A stretch of DNA of 64,000 nucleotides from NCBI GenBank assembly GCA_949358305.1, contig OX442318.1:14426517-14490516 (forward strand). Direction: 5' to 3'. The position numbers and the translations under genes were made by a program. Positions 34,961 to 45,680 of the stretch are shown one piece after another; the first letter of the stretch is position 1; each line of letters opens with the position of its first letter. This DNA is from Strigamia acuminata. Its lineage: Eukaryota > Arthropoda > Chilopoda > Geophilomorpha > Linotaeniidae. Under the pieces are notes generated by a model, which saw only the letters and a program-made list of their open reading frames with translations, did not search any database and was not told the origin of the DNA.

Positions 34961-35459
34961 CTTTGGTTAAAAACTAACTTTTTCTTTTGCATTTGTTTAA
35001 TATTAGCGCCATAAATAGCAATTTCCCGAAATCTCATAGTAGAAATCATTTTATAAGTCTGTCCTGTAGAAAAATTACAAACAGCAAAGTCCTGCTTTTT
35101 TTTAAGTTGTTACTATTGATGGGTGGGAAGCAGAAGTCTGTTCATTTTTTGTACAATTCCGCATTAATATCCAAAACCTCTTGGCAAACCATTTCTAAAA
35201 AAAAAAACTTTAAAAAAAGAAACACTTACAGTAGGCACTATATAATATAAAACATCAAGTTCTTTTATTAAAATCGCTTTTTCCCAAAAACTGGAAAGAA
35301 AAAAAGCAAGTTGAAAAACGAACATGTGTTGTAGTCATAAAAAGAACCCTTCTATTGTTGTTTTTCAATCCGCAGCACAGAAATAAAGAGCATGTTTGAA
35401 AACAAGCGGATATTGCCACCATTCGCATGGTTATTTTTCTCTTTTCCTCGTGTTGTCAC
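34961..35459. other. Intergenic sequence
   Basis: Nothing recognisable. Confidence 0.5.
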
Positions 35460-36040
35460 CCATGCAAATGAATGTCATCTGTTTACACCAGGACTAGAGT
35501 GACGCACGCTTGTTCGACACGACACATTGAGACGGATATCAGAATGTGCCTTTCATCTTCTGCCCACCACACCACACCTTGTCTCGAACTCGAGAGGAGA
35601 ATTTCAAAAGATTCGCTTAAAGAAATTGGCAGTGAGAGGAAAAAATCGAATTTCCACCGATCACGCTGGGCATACAAGACCAAAATCGACAGCTGAATCT
35701 TTGTCTCGGGTCAGAAAAATCGATCCGCTGCAACGGAGAGCAGAACAGAAAAGAAAGAGCCTGTTGGCATAATTTCTAATATTAAATTCACCTTCTTCAA
35801 TTCTGTGTGAATTGCCTCAATTTATTTTCCATCCAACTTTTAATACCACCCGATAGTCTGCTGCCAAAATCAAATCCCTGTCTCCGCAGTCATATACAAC
35901 AAATACAACAAATCCTGGGAAGGGTGCGCTAAATATTGGGCAAGTTATGCGCTGGGCATCAGACATCTGGCGCACAACTGTTACAAATGAAATAACTGCT
36001 GCCAACACATACGTAGCTCATACACTCTCCTCGTGTTACC
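35460..36040. other. GC-richer island with overlapping open frames
   Basis: Positions 35,460-35,770 are markedly richer in G+C and CpG than the surroundings and are open in two plus frames and one minus frame. The plus frame ending at 35,772 has a basic, C-terminus-like end ('RVRKIDPLQRRAEQKRKSLL'). Positions 35,815-36,010 are open on both strands. None matches a family I know. A promoter with a first exon, or an unrecognised element, are both possible. Confidence 0.3.
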
Positions 36041-37494
36041 AATTGCTGTAATGTCGACCTTTTCTTTTCACTTTCAAACTGTAAGCATTTATGCTCTCCA
36101 ACTGCACAAGTATTCACAAATAATATTAGTACACTTTGCGTGAATAGGCTTAACTATACAAAAACAGGGTGTAACTGTGTATGTACGTTTGTGTCGGCCA
36201 ATTCCTGCAACAAAACTGTCGACATCTGACGCCTGACGCCTCATACGCCTAACACAAGCTTATTTTAGTCCATTCCAAATACTTGATTTTTAGAACTAAT
36301 AAGAGATAATAGCACTATTCACTTGTATGTAATAAACAATTCTAGACTTTTGTGTTTACATTTTCAAAAAAGTGTTCGGCTATTCACAGTGCAAACATGG
36401 ATATAATTAGCATAACACATTTTTAACTGAAAAGCTTTGTTTTCATCGACTGTATAAAAAAAAACGGCTCACTTGACTTAACAAGACCAAAAAAATCAAT
36501 TGTTTTCACATTTGATAGTAAGCGGTAATCTTTAAAAGTAACCTTTTCCAACTTCAAACAAAATAGGGTTCGCAACCCAATACACGTTTATTGCAACAGC
36601 AGTTTTAAATCGATTTTAAGTATTTTTTTTTTAAAATGAATAATGTACTTGAATGTTTGGAAAAATGAGTAAAAATTGCATGAAAAAGAACAATGTATAC
36701 CATGAAGTCAATTTATTTAGAGTTCACCACACTCGAGTTTCATTTCAGATTTGCTTGAATGCGATTCGAGTTCTGTTTTGCTCAAAGCACCACAAAGCAA
36801 ATTTCCCTGTAAGTTTGCAGCTTACGACTGTCAATATGTGCGATTAAAATTTAAATATCAAAGTTGAAAATCCCAAATTATCATGCGAGTAAAGGCACAT
36901 CACAAACTGAAGTGGCAAAGCCACTAATGTGTGCAGCCAATAAATTTATACAAACAATTTTCAAAAGATGTTGGGTGTAAAAAAAGCCTCAGCTACCATT
37001 ACAACAATAATAATGAATTATTACCGTAATTTCAAATCTACACACTCACTTACAATAGTGCACTAATAAATGGTCACTTGCCTTGCATACGAGTGTATGA
37101 AATGTTGACTCATTAAGACAATTGTCAGAGCACCAGTGTGAATAAAAATAAGTCATTTTTTCCCCGCATGTAAAGATTTCTTACATTTTAGTCTTAGTCC
37201 ATGTTCATTCTTGAGAAAACTATCCGAGATTCGGATTAGTTAACTGTGTTTGAAGATATCTGACTGGTGGTGACGCCTAGCATCACCGAGGATTACTACA
37301 CAATTTCTAGGATTAAGATTAGATTAATCCTGAAGATTAAGTTGAACTGTGCAAGCTTATTTGTTGTCCGGCCATCGACTTGGACAGTATTCAGTAGTCA
37401 GAGACTGCTGTGCTAAAGTTGAGTGTATAAGCTTATACGCGAATATACGCCGTATAAGCTTACTTTATCGTTTCTTACGACTACAGCATTTCAG
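36041..37494. other. Intergenic sequence
   Basis: No gene is supported. Positions 36,225-36,252 contain a short TGACGCC repeat. Confidence 0.45.
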
Positions 37495-37598
37495 GGAATA
37501 TTGGGCGTGCAACCAGATAACACCATCAAAAAGGTATTTTTGTATTTTTGTTCTTCTCTACAGCAGACGATTGGTTTTACTCAACCTAGAGGATGCGT
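37495..37598 (+). other. Exon-like segments
   Basis: Two acceptor-like sites lie close together. After 'GACTACAGCATTTCAG', 39 bases read 'GILGVQPDNTIKK' and end at AAAAAG|GTATTT. After 'TTTTGTTCTTCTCTACAG', the frame reads 'QTIGFTQPRG', which resembles the IGxTQPR motif of DEAH-box helicases. The 31-base gap between them is too short for a normal intron, so at most one is a real exon. Confidence 0.2.
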
Positions 37599-39101
37599 GA
37601 AATTTCAGAATCTCATCCATGGTTCATCTTCGAGACAAATGACAACAACTTAGCAACAGACACTTAACAGTTACCTGCTGACATCCATTCACACGTACAA
37701 TGCCTGCTGGTCCTGTCTGTGAGATAACATCCTGCACTGTCTCTGGGGCTTATTAGCCCCGTAACAGTAGGTTGGTCTTGGATGGAGCTACTAGTATCTT
37801 CCGGTAGCACTGAAACAATGAAATAAGAAACCCAACAAAGGCCATAAACCTAGAATATAATGTCAAACTTCCTTCCTGATTATATGTGACATGGACGCGC
37901 AATCACAATGCAGTATGTACGGTGTTCCATTCCCCCAAATCACAGATGAAAAGATCAATTGTTATTTCCTTAGGTTTTCTATTGTTAGGAATTGAACTCA
38001 GTTGACACCCATTTTAATTACTAAAAGCTAAAAAAGAAAGGGAACACCGACACCATCAGCGTGATGGTAGTGCGGGAAAGCAATGTCTTTCCTTTTGTTA
38101 TCATCCCAAGATGAAACTAGTAGCATGACCCAGATGACAGAGTGAAAACCTATCCAAAGCACTTTTCAAAATTGAGCTGTCATCTACTCTATACACCGTG
38201 AAAAGACCTCGTCCTTGTCAAATAAATTTGTAGATAAAAGCATTTAACACGGAATAAGTGAGTACAATTTTTTTCTGCATTCTAGTTAATTCCTCTTTAA
38301 ACATCCCTTTGCAAGCCTCGCAAACTTCTTGTGCATACCATTTGCATTAGAAGATGTAGTGTATCTTTTAACCCCAGCTTAATCCAGAAGATCCCTCGTC
38401 AAATCAGAAAAAAGAATGACCAATTCCAAAAATGTTGTCCTCAGTGTGTTGGCAATTCAAACGTGCCATATAATTTAGTGAAACACACCAAATGATCTGA
38501 TGTAAAAGATAAAAATAAGAGGAACTCGGTCGGTGCCTCGCACTATAAAGATTTGATTCCATTAAGATAAAGTCACTCGTGCACATACACACACTGTAGT
38601 CCTGCGTGTCTCTGCTCCATCTCAACTTGGCTGACTTTTAAACGCTGGATTACAAAGAATAATGGATTAAAACTGAAACGTGACAGGAATACGACACACT
38701 CATCCGACACTTGCCTGCACACCACGTGAGAGAGCTAGGGTCTCTGATGCTCACTTAATTTCAGCTCGCTACTTGAAATACTTGCAACTTTACATTTACT
38801 CAGCCACCATTTTGCCAACTTTAATGTTTAATCAGTGTCCTGGGAAAGAAAGAAAAAAAGAATGAAAGAGAGGATCCTACCACGCCACTTCGCCCTTTTA
38901 AAACGAAAATCACTGCGCACAAATCTACATCTCCATTGTAAATCAATACTTTACGATTAGAAAAGATGAAAAGTTGAATTTATCCATTTGGAATGCATGC
39001 TCTCCTTTCTACGGTATATTTCCAGATCGTGTCCGTGCACTAATTCTTCTACATAATTAACAGCGCCAAATGCGTTTAGTGGGCATAATAAATTCTTAAA
39101 A
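37599..39101. other. Intergenic sequence left of the Copia element
   Basis: No gene was found. I looked here for the Copia 3' LTR (expected to begin TGTGTAAT on the minus strand) and found no match, so the Copia 3' end is truncated close to its stop codon at 39,102. Confidence 0.5.
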
Positions 39102-39550
39102 CTAACAATTTTTGTCCATTTCAATAGCTTTTACAAAATCCTTCAATTTTCCCCCCGATACTGCCTTAGTTAATGTATCAGCTAACATTCCCTCTGTTGG
39201 AATATAATTCAATCTAATATTTCCTATGTCAATCTCTTCCCTCGCAAACATAAACTTTCTTAAAATGTGCTTGGTTCTGTCATGCCTATCATATTCCTCC
39301 GAAATTACTATTGCAGATTGACTGTCACAAAAAACATTTAATCCGTGTTGTTCCGTTTCTACTCCTAATTCTGCAACCATACCCCTTAACCATTTTAACT
39401 CTCTTAATCCCTCACTTAACGCCACAATTTCACTTTCACATGACGATAACGTCACCATTCGCTGCTTCTTTGTTTTCCAGCTTATCACTGATCCTCCATA
39501 TAACGCCAAATATCCAGAAAACGAACTTGCATTTTTCCCTGCACTCCAAC
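39102..39550 (-). pseudogene. Copia Pol, C-terminal part of RNase H
   Basis: This is the displaced 3' part of the Copia polyprotein on the other side of the BEL insertion. It begins with the Ser codon that followed the 'DASW' motif and carries the remaining RNase H residues: Glu in 'SSCESEIVALSEG' and Asp in 'VFCDSQSAIV'. It ends with a normal-looking tail 'KDFVKAIEMDKNC' and TAG at 39,104-39,102. The piece alone has no start codon and cannot be expressed as a Copia product. The frame is intact, so the split is recent. Confidence 0.95.
39546..39550. repeat. BEL target site duplication (left)
   Basis: CCAAC lies immediately before the left LTR and is repeated immediately after the right LTR (45,676-45,680). 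Five bases is the usual duplication length for BEL/Pao integrases. Confidence 0.95.
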
Positions 39551-39950
39551 TGTAAAATCCAGATTTGGATTTAATGTTTAGTAATGATTTCAATTTATGT
39601 TTAATTTTAGTGTTTTATTTCGAAAAGTGTTTTAAGTCTCTTTGTAATTGTTTTTATCGAATATCGAATTGTATTGGTAATGTTTTAACGACAATAGTGT
39701 TTTTTGATCGAGGGACACCAAGAGTGCCCTCTGGTGTGTAATCTGTAATTTTGACCGGTCCTTGTTGACCGGAAGTTGACCCCGTTTTTGGGATTGACCA
39801 CCATCTTTTTTACCTGTATCATCGTGTGTCACCACGCGATTTTCCTTGTTAAAATCTTCAACGATTAAAATTAGTTAAGTTTAAAAATACGTCTCAAATT
39901 GTTGCTCGCGCGTGCTGCAATCGCAGCTAGATTATTTCGAAGTCTCGAAA
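39551..39950 (+). repeat. BEL 5' LTR
   Basis: It starts TGTAAAATCC and ends AGTCTCGAAA directly before the primer-binding site. The start is the usual TG, but the end is AA and not CA. The boundary is fixed by the repeat at the other LTR and by the target duplication. Short inverted words 'GACCGGTC' and 'TTGACCGG' occur in its middle. Confidence 0.95.
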
Positions 39951-39951
39951 T

Positions 39952-39970
39952 TGGTGCCGAAACCCGGGAG
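39952..39970 (+). promoter_or_regulatory. BEL primer-binding site (tRNA-Phe)
   Basis: TGGTGCCGAAACCCGGGA is complementary to the 3' end of animal tRNA-Phe (ends CCCGGGTTTCGGCA plus CCA). It starts one base after the 5' LTR and would prime minus-strand DNA synthesis. Confidence 0.85.
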
Positions 39971-40037
39971 AAAAATCCAGGAACCTGAAGAACTGAAATC
40001 TATAAAAACCGCAAGTAAAATTTGAGAAAAATAAAAA

Positions 40038-43000
40038 ATGGCCGAAGATCTCAACGTGATCAAGTCACAACGAACAGTGGCCAGAAGAATGACGACCGCC
40101 ACTATAACCAAGGCGAAAACGATTCTTGCGGCAATACCACAGAATGAACTCGAACTAAAAAAAATTAAGGCCAACCTGAAGGCCAAGTCCGCCGAATTAA
40201 AGGCGTTAGACGGAAAAATATTGGCGGCGTTGGTTGACGACGACGAGATCGACCAAGAAATCACACAGTGCGAAACTAATTATAATGAGAAGATAATCGA
40301 CTGCGAGGTCGAGCTCGAAGAAGCGCTGAAGAAAATGAATGCGCTGGCAATCGCCCCGCCACTCGCCCCGATCACCAACAATTACCATGGTACCGTTAAT
40401 GCCCCGCACGAGACGACGATGCGACTCCCCAAGTACGAGGCCATAAAATTCAGTGGCGACCCCCTCGAATGGGATGATTTCTGGGGGAATTTCGAAATCA
40501 GCATCGATTCGAAGCCTAACATCACAAATAAAAGCAAGTTAGTGTATTTAAAGTCGTATTTGGACGGTGAAGCGGCGCTCGTGTTGAAAGGACTGCCGCC
40601 AACTGATGAGAATTACCCCGTCGCCAAGGAACTTTTAATTGAACGTTACGGGCGAAGTGACGTTATTCTCAGTGCGCACATGAGAGCGTTAATGAAAATG
40701 CAACCTGTAAAAGATATTTTAGACCCCGTGCCTCTTCAAAAGCTCTACGACCGCTGCGAGTCACACGTGCGCGGATTGTTGGCGTCAAAAATGAACACTG
40801 AAGCTATCGATGCGACAGCTTGTCCGCTGATATTGGGTTTGGTCCCAAAACAAATTTCACTAGACTTTTCGCGACAACACCCTGATGGGAAATACAAAGC
40901 AAAAGACTTATTGGACATGATTCGAGCTGAACTAATTCATCATAGCAAAATTGATAGTTTTCAGGACCTGCATCGCACTAAAGACCAGGAGAAGTCGGGA
41001 AAAGCAGAAAAACAGGACACGGAGAAGACATTTCGCAAGAACAACGATCGTGTCCCGTCTGCTCGAGTATTGAGCACGATGATCGCCAACTGCATGTTTT
41101 GCAGTAAGACCCACGAACGTGACGGCTGTTCCACGACTGCAGCGGAGCGAAAAGAATACGTGGTTAAAAATGGACGGTGTTTTAAGTGCTTAAAAAAGGG
41201 GCACACGTCGAAAACGTGCTCCTACCGAATCACGTGTAAGATTTGCCAACGAAATCACAATCCTTTGGTGTGTGATGGAGCGAGGAAAACCGTTAATGAA
41301 AGTTTGACCACTCACGTGGCTACGTGTGCAGAATTATCAGCGTTCGTCCCTCCTCCTGCTGCAGCGTTGGCGTCAATTTTTGTGCGTGTTGTGCATCAAT
41401 CAAAAGAAGCGATCGTGCAGTGTCTTCTCGACCCCGGCAGCCAAACGACATTCGTGTTGTCCAGTCTTGCTAAAGACTTGGGGTTGCAATCGAAAGGAAC
41501 TGAAAATTTGTCCGTACTGACTTTTGGCAGTCAAGTGTCGCAAAGTGCAAAGCGAGAACGATTCGAGTTGAATTTGTGCAACGTGGACGACAAGAATAAA
41601 TCGCTCACGGTCACAGCAATCGAGACGCCGTGGATAACGCGGCCGATAAAAACTGAGTTGCAGGCTGGCTTGCGAGCCGCCTTAGCACGCAACAATATTG
41701 TAATAAATTTTGAACAATACACTAATTTTGATGTTTTTTGTTTGATAGGCGCCGATAATATCGCTAAAATTTTGACTGGACGTCTCGAGAAGTTTGAAGA
41801 GGATCTGGTGGCAATCGAAACAATTTTTGGCTGGGCGTTGATGGGTAGCTCGCCCAACGTGACGACTTTGTCTACAATGGTCACCCGCGTATTCAACGTG
41901 CGGCTCGACGACCGCTTAGATGACCATCTTAAACAATTCTGGGAACTCGAAGCGATTGGAATCCGACACGAGTCCATTGACGAGTCGCCAACAGATCGCA
42001 ACACGTGCACAAAGCGCTTCCGCGAGCTGGTGACGCGAGAGGACGGACGATATGTGGTGCCACTACCGTGGTTAGTCGATGCCAGTCAACTCAACAACAA
42101 TTTTGAAGTAGCCAAGCGGAGATTTTGGCATTTGGTGCGCAAGTTCAAGAAGAACCCCGGCTTTTATCAAGCTTACAAAAAAATCTTCGACGATCAGCTG
42201 AAAAACGACATCATCGAAGAAGTGAAAGTGCAAGACCCAGAACATTCATATTTTATGCCGCATCGTGCAGTTGTGCGAGAGGATCGTGCGACGACAAAAA
42301 TTCGTATTGTTTTCGACGCGTCATCAAAGGGAAAGAACGAGCTTTCGCTGAACGATTGTTTGGACAGCGGCCCCAATTTGTTACCGGAAATATTGAAACT
42401 TTTGGTGCTATTCCGACGTGAGCTTGTAGCGTACATCTCGGACATCGAAAAAGCATTTTTGCAGCTTCTGCTAAGACTTTGCGACCGGAACTTTGTTAGT
42501 TTTTTGTGGGTACCAGAGAATTGGGACGGTTTGGAATTCCTCGTGCCAAGAATTATGCGTCAGAAGCGAGTCACGTTTGGAGTCAGTTCCAGTCCCTACT
42601 CGTTAAACGACACGATCCAAATGCATCTGGACGAAATGGAGAATTTGTATCCGGACACCGTCAAGCAGATTCGAGAGAAATTTTACGTGGACGACCTTCT
42701 GGATTCGATGCGAGCTGAAAATCAAGTTTTGACCGTTTTTTATGAGGCGCGGAAGTTGATGATGGACGCGCATTTGCCTTTAAGAAAATGGCATTCGAAT
42801 TCTCCACGACTACGAGAAATATTTGCTAAGGAGATCCCCGAAGATGAAGAAATTATCGCCGCCGAAAATGGTCAAACTACCGTGCTAGGTTTGATTTGGA
42901 ATTACGAGACCGATAGACTTCAACTCGAAATAGGAGAATGGGCTGAAAAGAAACCAGAAAGCGGTCAAGGATCGAAGAGGGCGATTGTACAAGCAGTGGC

Positions 43001-45251
43001 GAAAATTTATGACCCGTTGGGCTTCGCCTCACCATTCGCGATCGTCGGAAAACTCATGTTTCAGGAGTTGTGGTCCAGAAAAATCGATTGGGACGTCCCC
43101 TTGCCCCCCGACATTGCCAAGCGGTGGTGTGAATGGTACGAACAGGTGACAACATTACGAACAATCTCAGTCAAACGACCGTACAGTCCAAACTTGAGCG
43201 ACAACTCTCAACAGGAAATTCATCTCTTTTGCGACGCGAGTCCGAAGGCGTACGGCGTCGTAGTTTACGTGCGCACAGAAACAAATGGAACTGTCGACGT
43301 GTCGTTGTGCATGTCCAAGTCACGCGTTGCGCCGTTGAAGCCACTTACTTTGCCAAAATTGGAACTCATGAGCGCCCTTTTGTCATCACGCGTTGCAGTG
43401 AAGTTACGAGTTTTGGAAATCAAGAAAATGCATTGTTGGACCGACTCTTCAATTACATACTTTTGGATCCAACAGCAACAGAAGAAAACTAATCCTTTCA
43501 TCGCGAATCGAGTACGGGAAATTCGTACAAACACCGACGTCGAATCTTGGCGACACTGCCCCGGCAGGGTAAATCCTGCGGATAAATTGACGAGAGGGAT
43601 GGAAGCAGTGAAACTGGTTGACGATAACGAGTGGTGGCAGGGCCCCGAGTGGCTACGAAAAGGTGAAGAACATTGGCCACAAGAAATAAGCGCAGAATTA
43701 GAAACCCAACTTGAAGAGTTCGAAGAAAATTGCACGAGCGTCAACGCGACTCGATCGGCGGAAAAAATGGAGCCGATATTCGCCCTGGAAAACTACAGCA
43801 GTTGGACAAGAGTCGTAAGGATCACAGCCTGGATGCTACGCTTCATTCGAAACTCGAGAAAGAATCAATCAATTGTCGGACCGCTGAAAACTGAGGAAAT
43901 CGAGGCAGCAGAAACATATTGGTTCCGCCATGCTCAGCGTTCAAGGTTCGCAGAGGAATTGGATTGCGTGCAGAGCGCTGTGAAATTAAACAGAGAATCA
44001 CCGCTATCGCAAGTGGAATTAATCATCGACGAGAGAGAAGTACTAAGAATAAATTCTCGAATTCGCGACCACATCGGATCGAAAAACTTCATTTATCCAG
44101 TCGTATTGGACGCGGACTCGCCGATGACCAAATTGATAATAAGGGACTGTCATTTACGTGCCTTGCATGGAGGACTGGGAGATACGTTGGCAGAATTTCG
44201 CTCAAGATTTTGGACCCGAAGAGCCAGAAAAACGATAAAAAGTTACGTGTCCAAATGCATAACGTGCCGTCGCGTGAACTCGAAGCTGATGACACAAGCC
44301 ATCGGGCTTCTCCCTTCTGACCGCATCAATCGTGCTGCCCCCTTCCAGATAATAGGCGTGGATTTCGCGGGCCCACTTTACATGCGGAGTGGCGAGAAAT
44401 GTTATATCGCATTATTCACCTGCGCGGTAGTACGAGCCGTACATCTGGAGTTAGTTTCAGACCTGACGACAGAAAAGTTTATTCTGGCATTCAAACGTTT
44501 GATATCACGACGAGGAATTCCGAGTATCGTGTATTCGGACAACGCAAAAACGTTTAAGCGGGCAGAAAAGGATTTGGCGCTGTTCATAAATGGATTTGCA
44601 GGCGAAGAGTTCCAGGGATTTTTATCTCACAACAAGATACAATGGAAATTCATTGTCGAGTTGGCTCCTTGGTGGGGAGGCTTTTGGGAGCGCCTCGTCA
44701 AGACGGTCAAATTGAGTCTGAAGAAAGTTCTGGGAAGATCGTCGCTTTGTTTTGAGGGACTGACAACTGTATTGACGGAGGTCGAAGCAATAATAAACTC
44801 GCGCCCTATAACCTACGTGACGGACGATCCGACAGAGCAAGAACCGCTGTCGCCATCACATTTTTTGATCGGGACCCGAATTTCAAGTTTGCCCGACATT
44901 TACAACTCGGAGCATCACGTCGATATTTCGAAGAGAACGGAGTTAGTTAAACGATGGAAGTTGCGCCAGAGATTTACAAATTTATTGTGGCGTCGTTGGT
45001 CCCATGAGTACCTCGTGGAGTTGAGGGAATTTCGACGAGTACGAGCATCTAAAGAGATTTGCGTTAACGATTTAGTCCTCGTGCAGGAACAGGGTCAGCC
45101 ACGCATGACGTGGAAGACGGCGAAAATTACGAAGACGTTTGACGGTAGAGATGGGAAAATTCGATCTTGCGAGATGATGCTGCCGGGAGGGAAAACGTTA
45201 AGAAGACCGGTGCAGAGACTTTGCTCGTTGGAAGTCGCCGACGACAATTAG
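40038..45251 (+). CDS. BEL/Pao Gag-Pol polyprotein
   Basis: A single 1,737-residue frame starts at ATG 40,038 (AAAAAATGG), 67 bases after the primer-binding site. It begins with a charged N-terminal helix (1-105) and a Gag region (about 130-300). Cys/His knuckles follow at about 352-403, including 'CFKCLKKGHTSKTC'. The aspartic protease has 'LLDPGSQTTFV' (about 464-473). Reverse transcriptase has 'AYISDIEKAFLQ' and the catalytic 'FYVDDLLDS' (YVDD at about 883). RNase H shows 'LFCDASPKAYGV' and 'CWTDSSITYFW'. The integrase has an HHCC zinc region ('HLRALHGG...CITCRR') and DDE residues in 'GVDFAGP', 'YSDNAKTF' and 'WWGGFWERLVK'. The order protease-RT-RNase H-integrase and the sequence motifs are those of BEL/Pao. 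No stop, frameshift or catalytic loss is seen. It acts in cytoplasmic particles and, after import, at the chromosome. Confidence 0.97.
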   Translation: MAEDLNVIKSQRTVARRMTTATITKAKTILAAIPQNELELKKIKANLKAKSAELKALDGKILAALVDDDEIDQEITQCETNYNEKIIDCEVELEEALKKMNALAIAPPLAPITNNYHGTVNAPHETTMRLPKYEAIKFSGDPLEWDDFWGNFEISIDSKPNITNKSKLVYLKSYLDGEAALVLKGLPPTDENYPVAKELLIERYGRSDVILSAHMRALMKMQPVKDILDPVPLQKLYDRCESHVRGLLASKMNTEAIDATACPLILGLVPKQISLDFSRQHPDGKYKAKDLLDMIRAELIHHSKIDSFQDLHRTKDQEKSGKAEKQDTEKTFRKNNDRVPSARVLSTMIANCMFCSKTHERDGCSTTAAERKEYVVKNGRCFKCLKKGHTSKTCSYRITCKICQRNHNPLVCDGARKTVNESLTTHVATCAELSAFVPPPAAALASIFVRVVHQSKEAIVQCLLDPGSQTTFVLSSLAKDLGLQSKGTENLSVLTFGSQVSQSAKRERFELNLCNVDDKNKSLTVTAIETPWITRPIKTELQAGLRAALARNNIVINFEQYTNFDVFCLIGADNIAKILTGRLEKFEEDLVAIETIFGWALMGSSPNVTTLSTMVTRVFNVRLDDRLDDHLKQFWELEAIGIRHESIDESPTDRNTCTKRFRELVTREDGRYVVPLPWLVDASQLNNNFEVAKRRFWHLVRKFKKNPGFYQAYKKIFDDQLKNDIIEEVKVQDPEHSYFMPHRAVVREDRATTKIRIVFDASSKGKNELSLNDCLDSGPNLLPEILKLLVLFRRELVAYISDIEKAFLQLLLRLCDRNFVSFLWVPENWDGLEFLVPRIMRQKRVTFGVSSSPYSLNDTIQMHLDEMENLYPDTVKQIREKFYVDDLLDSMRAENQVLTVFYEARKLMMDAHLPLRKWHSNSPRLREIFAKEIPEDEEIIAAENGQTTVLGLIWNYETDRLQLEIGEWAEKKPESGQGSKRAIVQAVAKIYDPLGFASPFAIVGKLMFQELWSRKIDWDVPLPPDIAKRWCEWYEQVTTLRTISVKRPYSPNLSDNSQQEIHLFCDASPKAYGVVVYVRTETNGTVDVSLCMSKSRVAPLKPLTLPKLELMSALLSSRVAVKLRVLEIKKMHCWTDSSITYFWIQQQQKKTNPFIANRVREIRTNTDVESWRHCPGRVNPADKLTRGMEAVKLVDDNEWWQGPEWLRKGEEHWPQEISAELETQLEEFEENCTSVNATRSAEKMEPIFALENYSSWTRVVRITAWMLRFIRNSRKNQSIVGPLKTEEIEAAETYWFRHAQRSRFAEELDCVQSAVKLNRESPLSQVELIIDEREVLRINSRIRDHIGSKNFIYPVVLDADSPMTKLIIRDCHLRALHGGLGDTLAEFRSRFWTRRARKTIKSYVSKCITCRRVNSKLMTQAIGLLPSDRINRAAPFQIIGVDFAGPLYMRSGEKCYIALFTCAVVRAVHLELVSDLTTEKFILAFKRLISRRGIPSIVYSDNAKTFKRAEKDLALFINGFAGEEFQGFLSHNKIQWKFIVELAPWWGGFWERLVKTVKLSLKKVLGRSSLCFEGLTTVLTEVEAIINSRPITYVTDDPTEQEPLSPSHFLIGTRISSLPDIYNSEHHVDISKRTELVKRWKLRQRFTNLLWRRWSHEYLVELREFRRVRASKEICVNDLVLVQEQGQPRMTWKTAKITKTFDGRDGKIRSCEMMLPGGKTLRRPVQRLCSLEVADDN

Positions 45252-45275
45252 ATTTGTGGTTTTTTCCCCCGGCAA

Positions 45276-45675
45276 TGTAAAATCCAGATTTGGATTTAAT
45301 GTTTAGTAATGATTTCAATTTATGTTTAATTTTAGTGTTTTATTTCGAAAAGTGTTTTAAGTCTCTTTGTAATTGTTTTTATCGAATATCGAATTGTATT
45401 GGTAATGTTTTAACGACAATAGTGTTTTTTGATCGAGGGACACCAAGAGTGCCCTCTGGTGTGTAATCTGTAATTTTGACCGGTCCTTGTTGACCGGAAG
45501 TTGACCCCGTTTTTGGGATTGACCACCATCTTTTTTACCTGTATCATCGTGTGTCACCACGCGATTTTCCTTGTTAAAATCTTCAACGATTAAAATTAGT
45601 TAAGTTTAAAAATACGTCTCAAATTGTTGCTCGCGCGTGCTGCAATCGCAGCTAGATTATTTCGAAGTCTCGAAA
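45276..45675 (+). repeat. BEL 3' LTR
   Basis: Same 400-bp sequence as 39,551-39,950, from TGTAAAATCC to AGTCTCGAAA. It follows the pol stop by 24 bases. The tract just before it is TTTTTTCCCCCGG, pyrimidine-rich in the coding orientation. Confidence 0.95.
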
Positions 45676-45680
45676 CCAAC
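45676..45680. repeat. BEL target site duplication (right)
   Basis: CCAAC, identical to 39,546-39,550. On the minus strand it completes the Copia codons for Ser-Trp of the 'DASW' motif. Confidence 0.95.

Larger units (their letters stand above)
39551..45675 (+). mobile_element. Complete BEL/Pao LTR retrotransposon
   Basis: A 6,125-bp element with two 400-bp LTRs, a CCAAC target duplication, a tRNA-Phe primer-binding site and one long gag-pol frame. It is inserted in opposite orientation into the RNase H coding part of a Copia element. I found no difference between the LTRs on reading them side by side. With the uninterrupted frame this suggests a very recent, possibly still competent copy. 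There is no envelope frame. The base composition of the coding part is richer in G+C than the flanks, as usual for a recent insertion. Confidence 0.95.

Noticed and set aside
37565-37598. DEAH-box helicase exon (IGFTQPR motif)
   Set aside because: Only seven residues match. The next residues differ from the conserved RVAA, and the supposed preceding intron would be about 31 bases.
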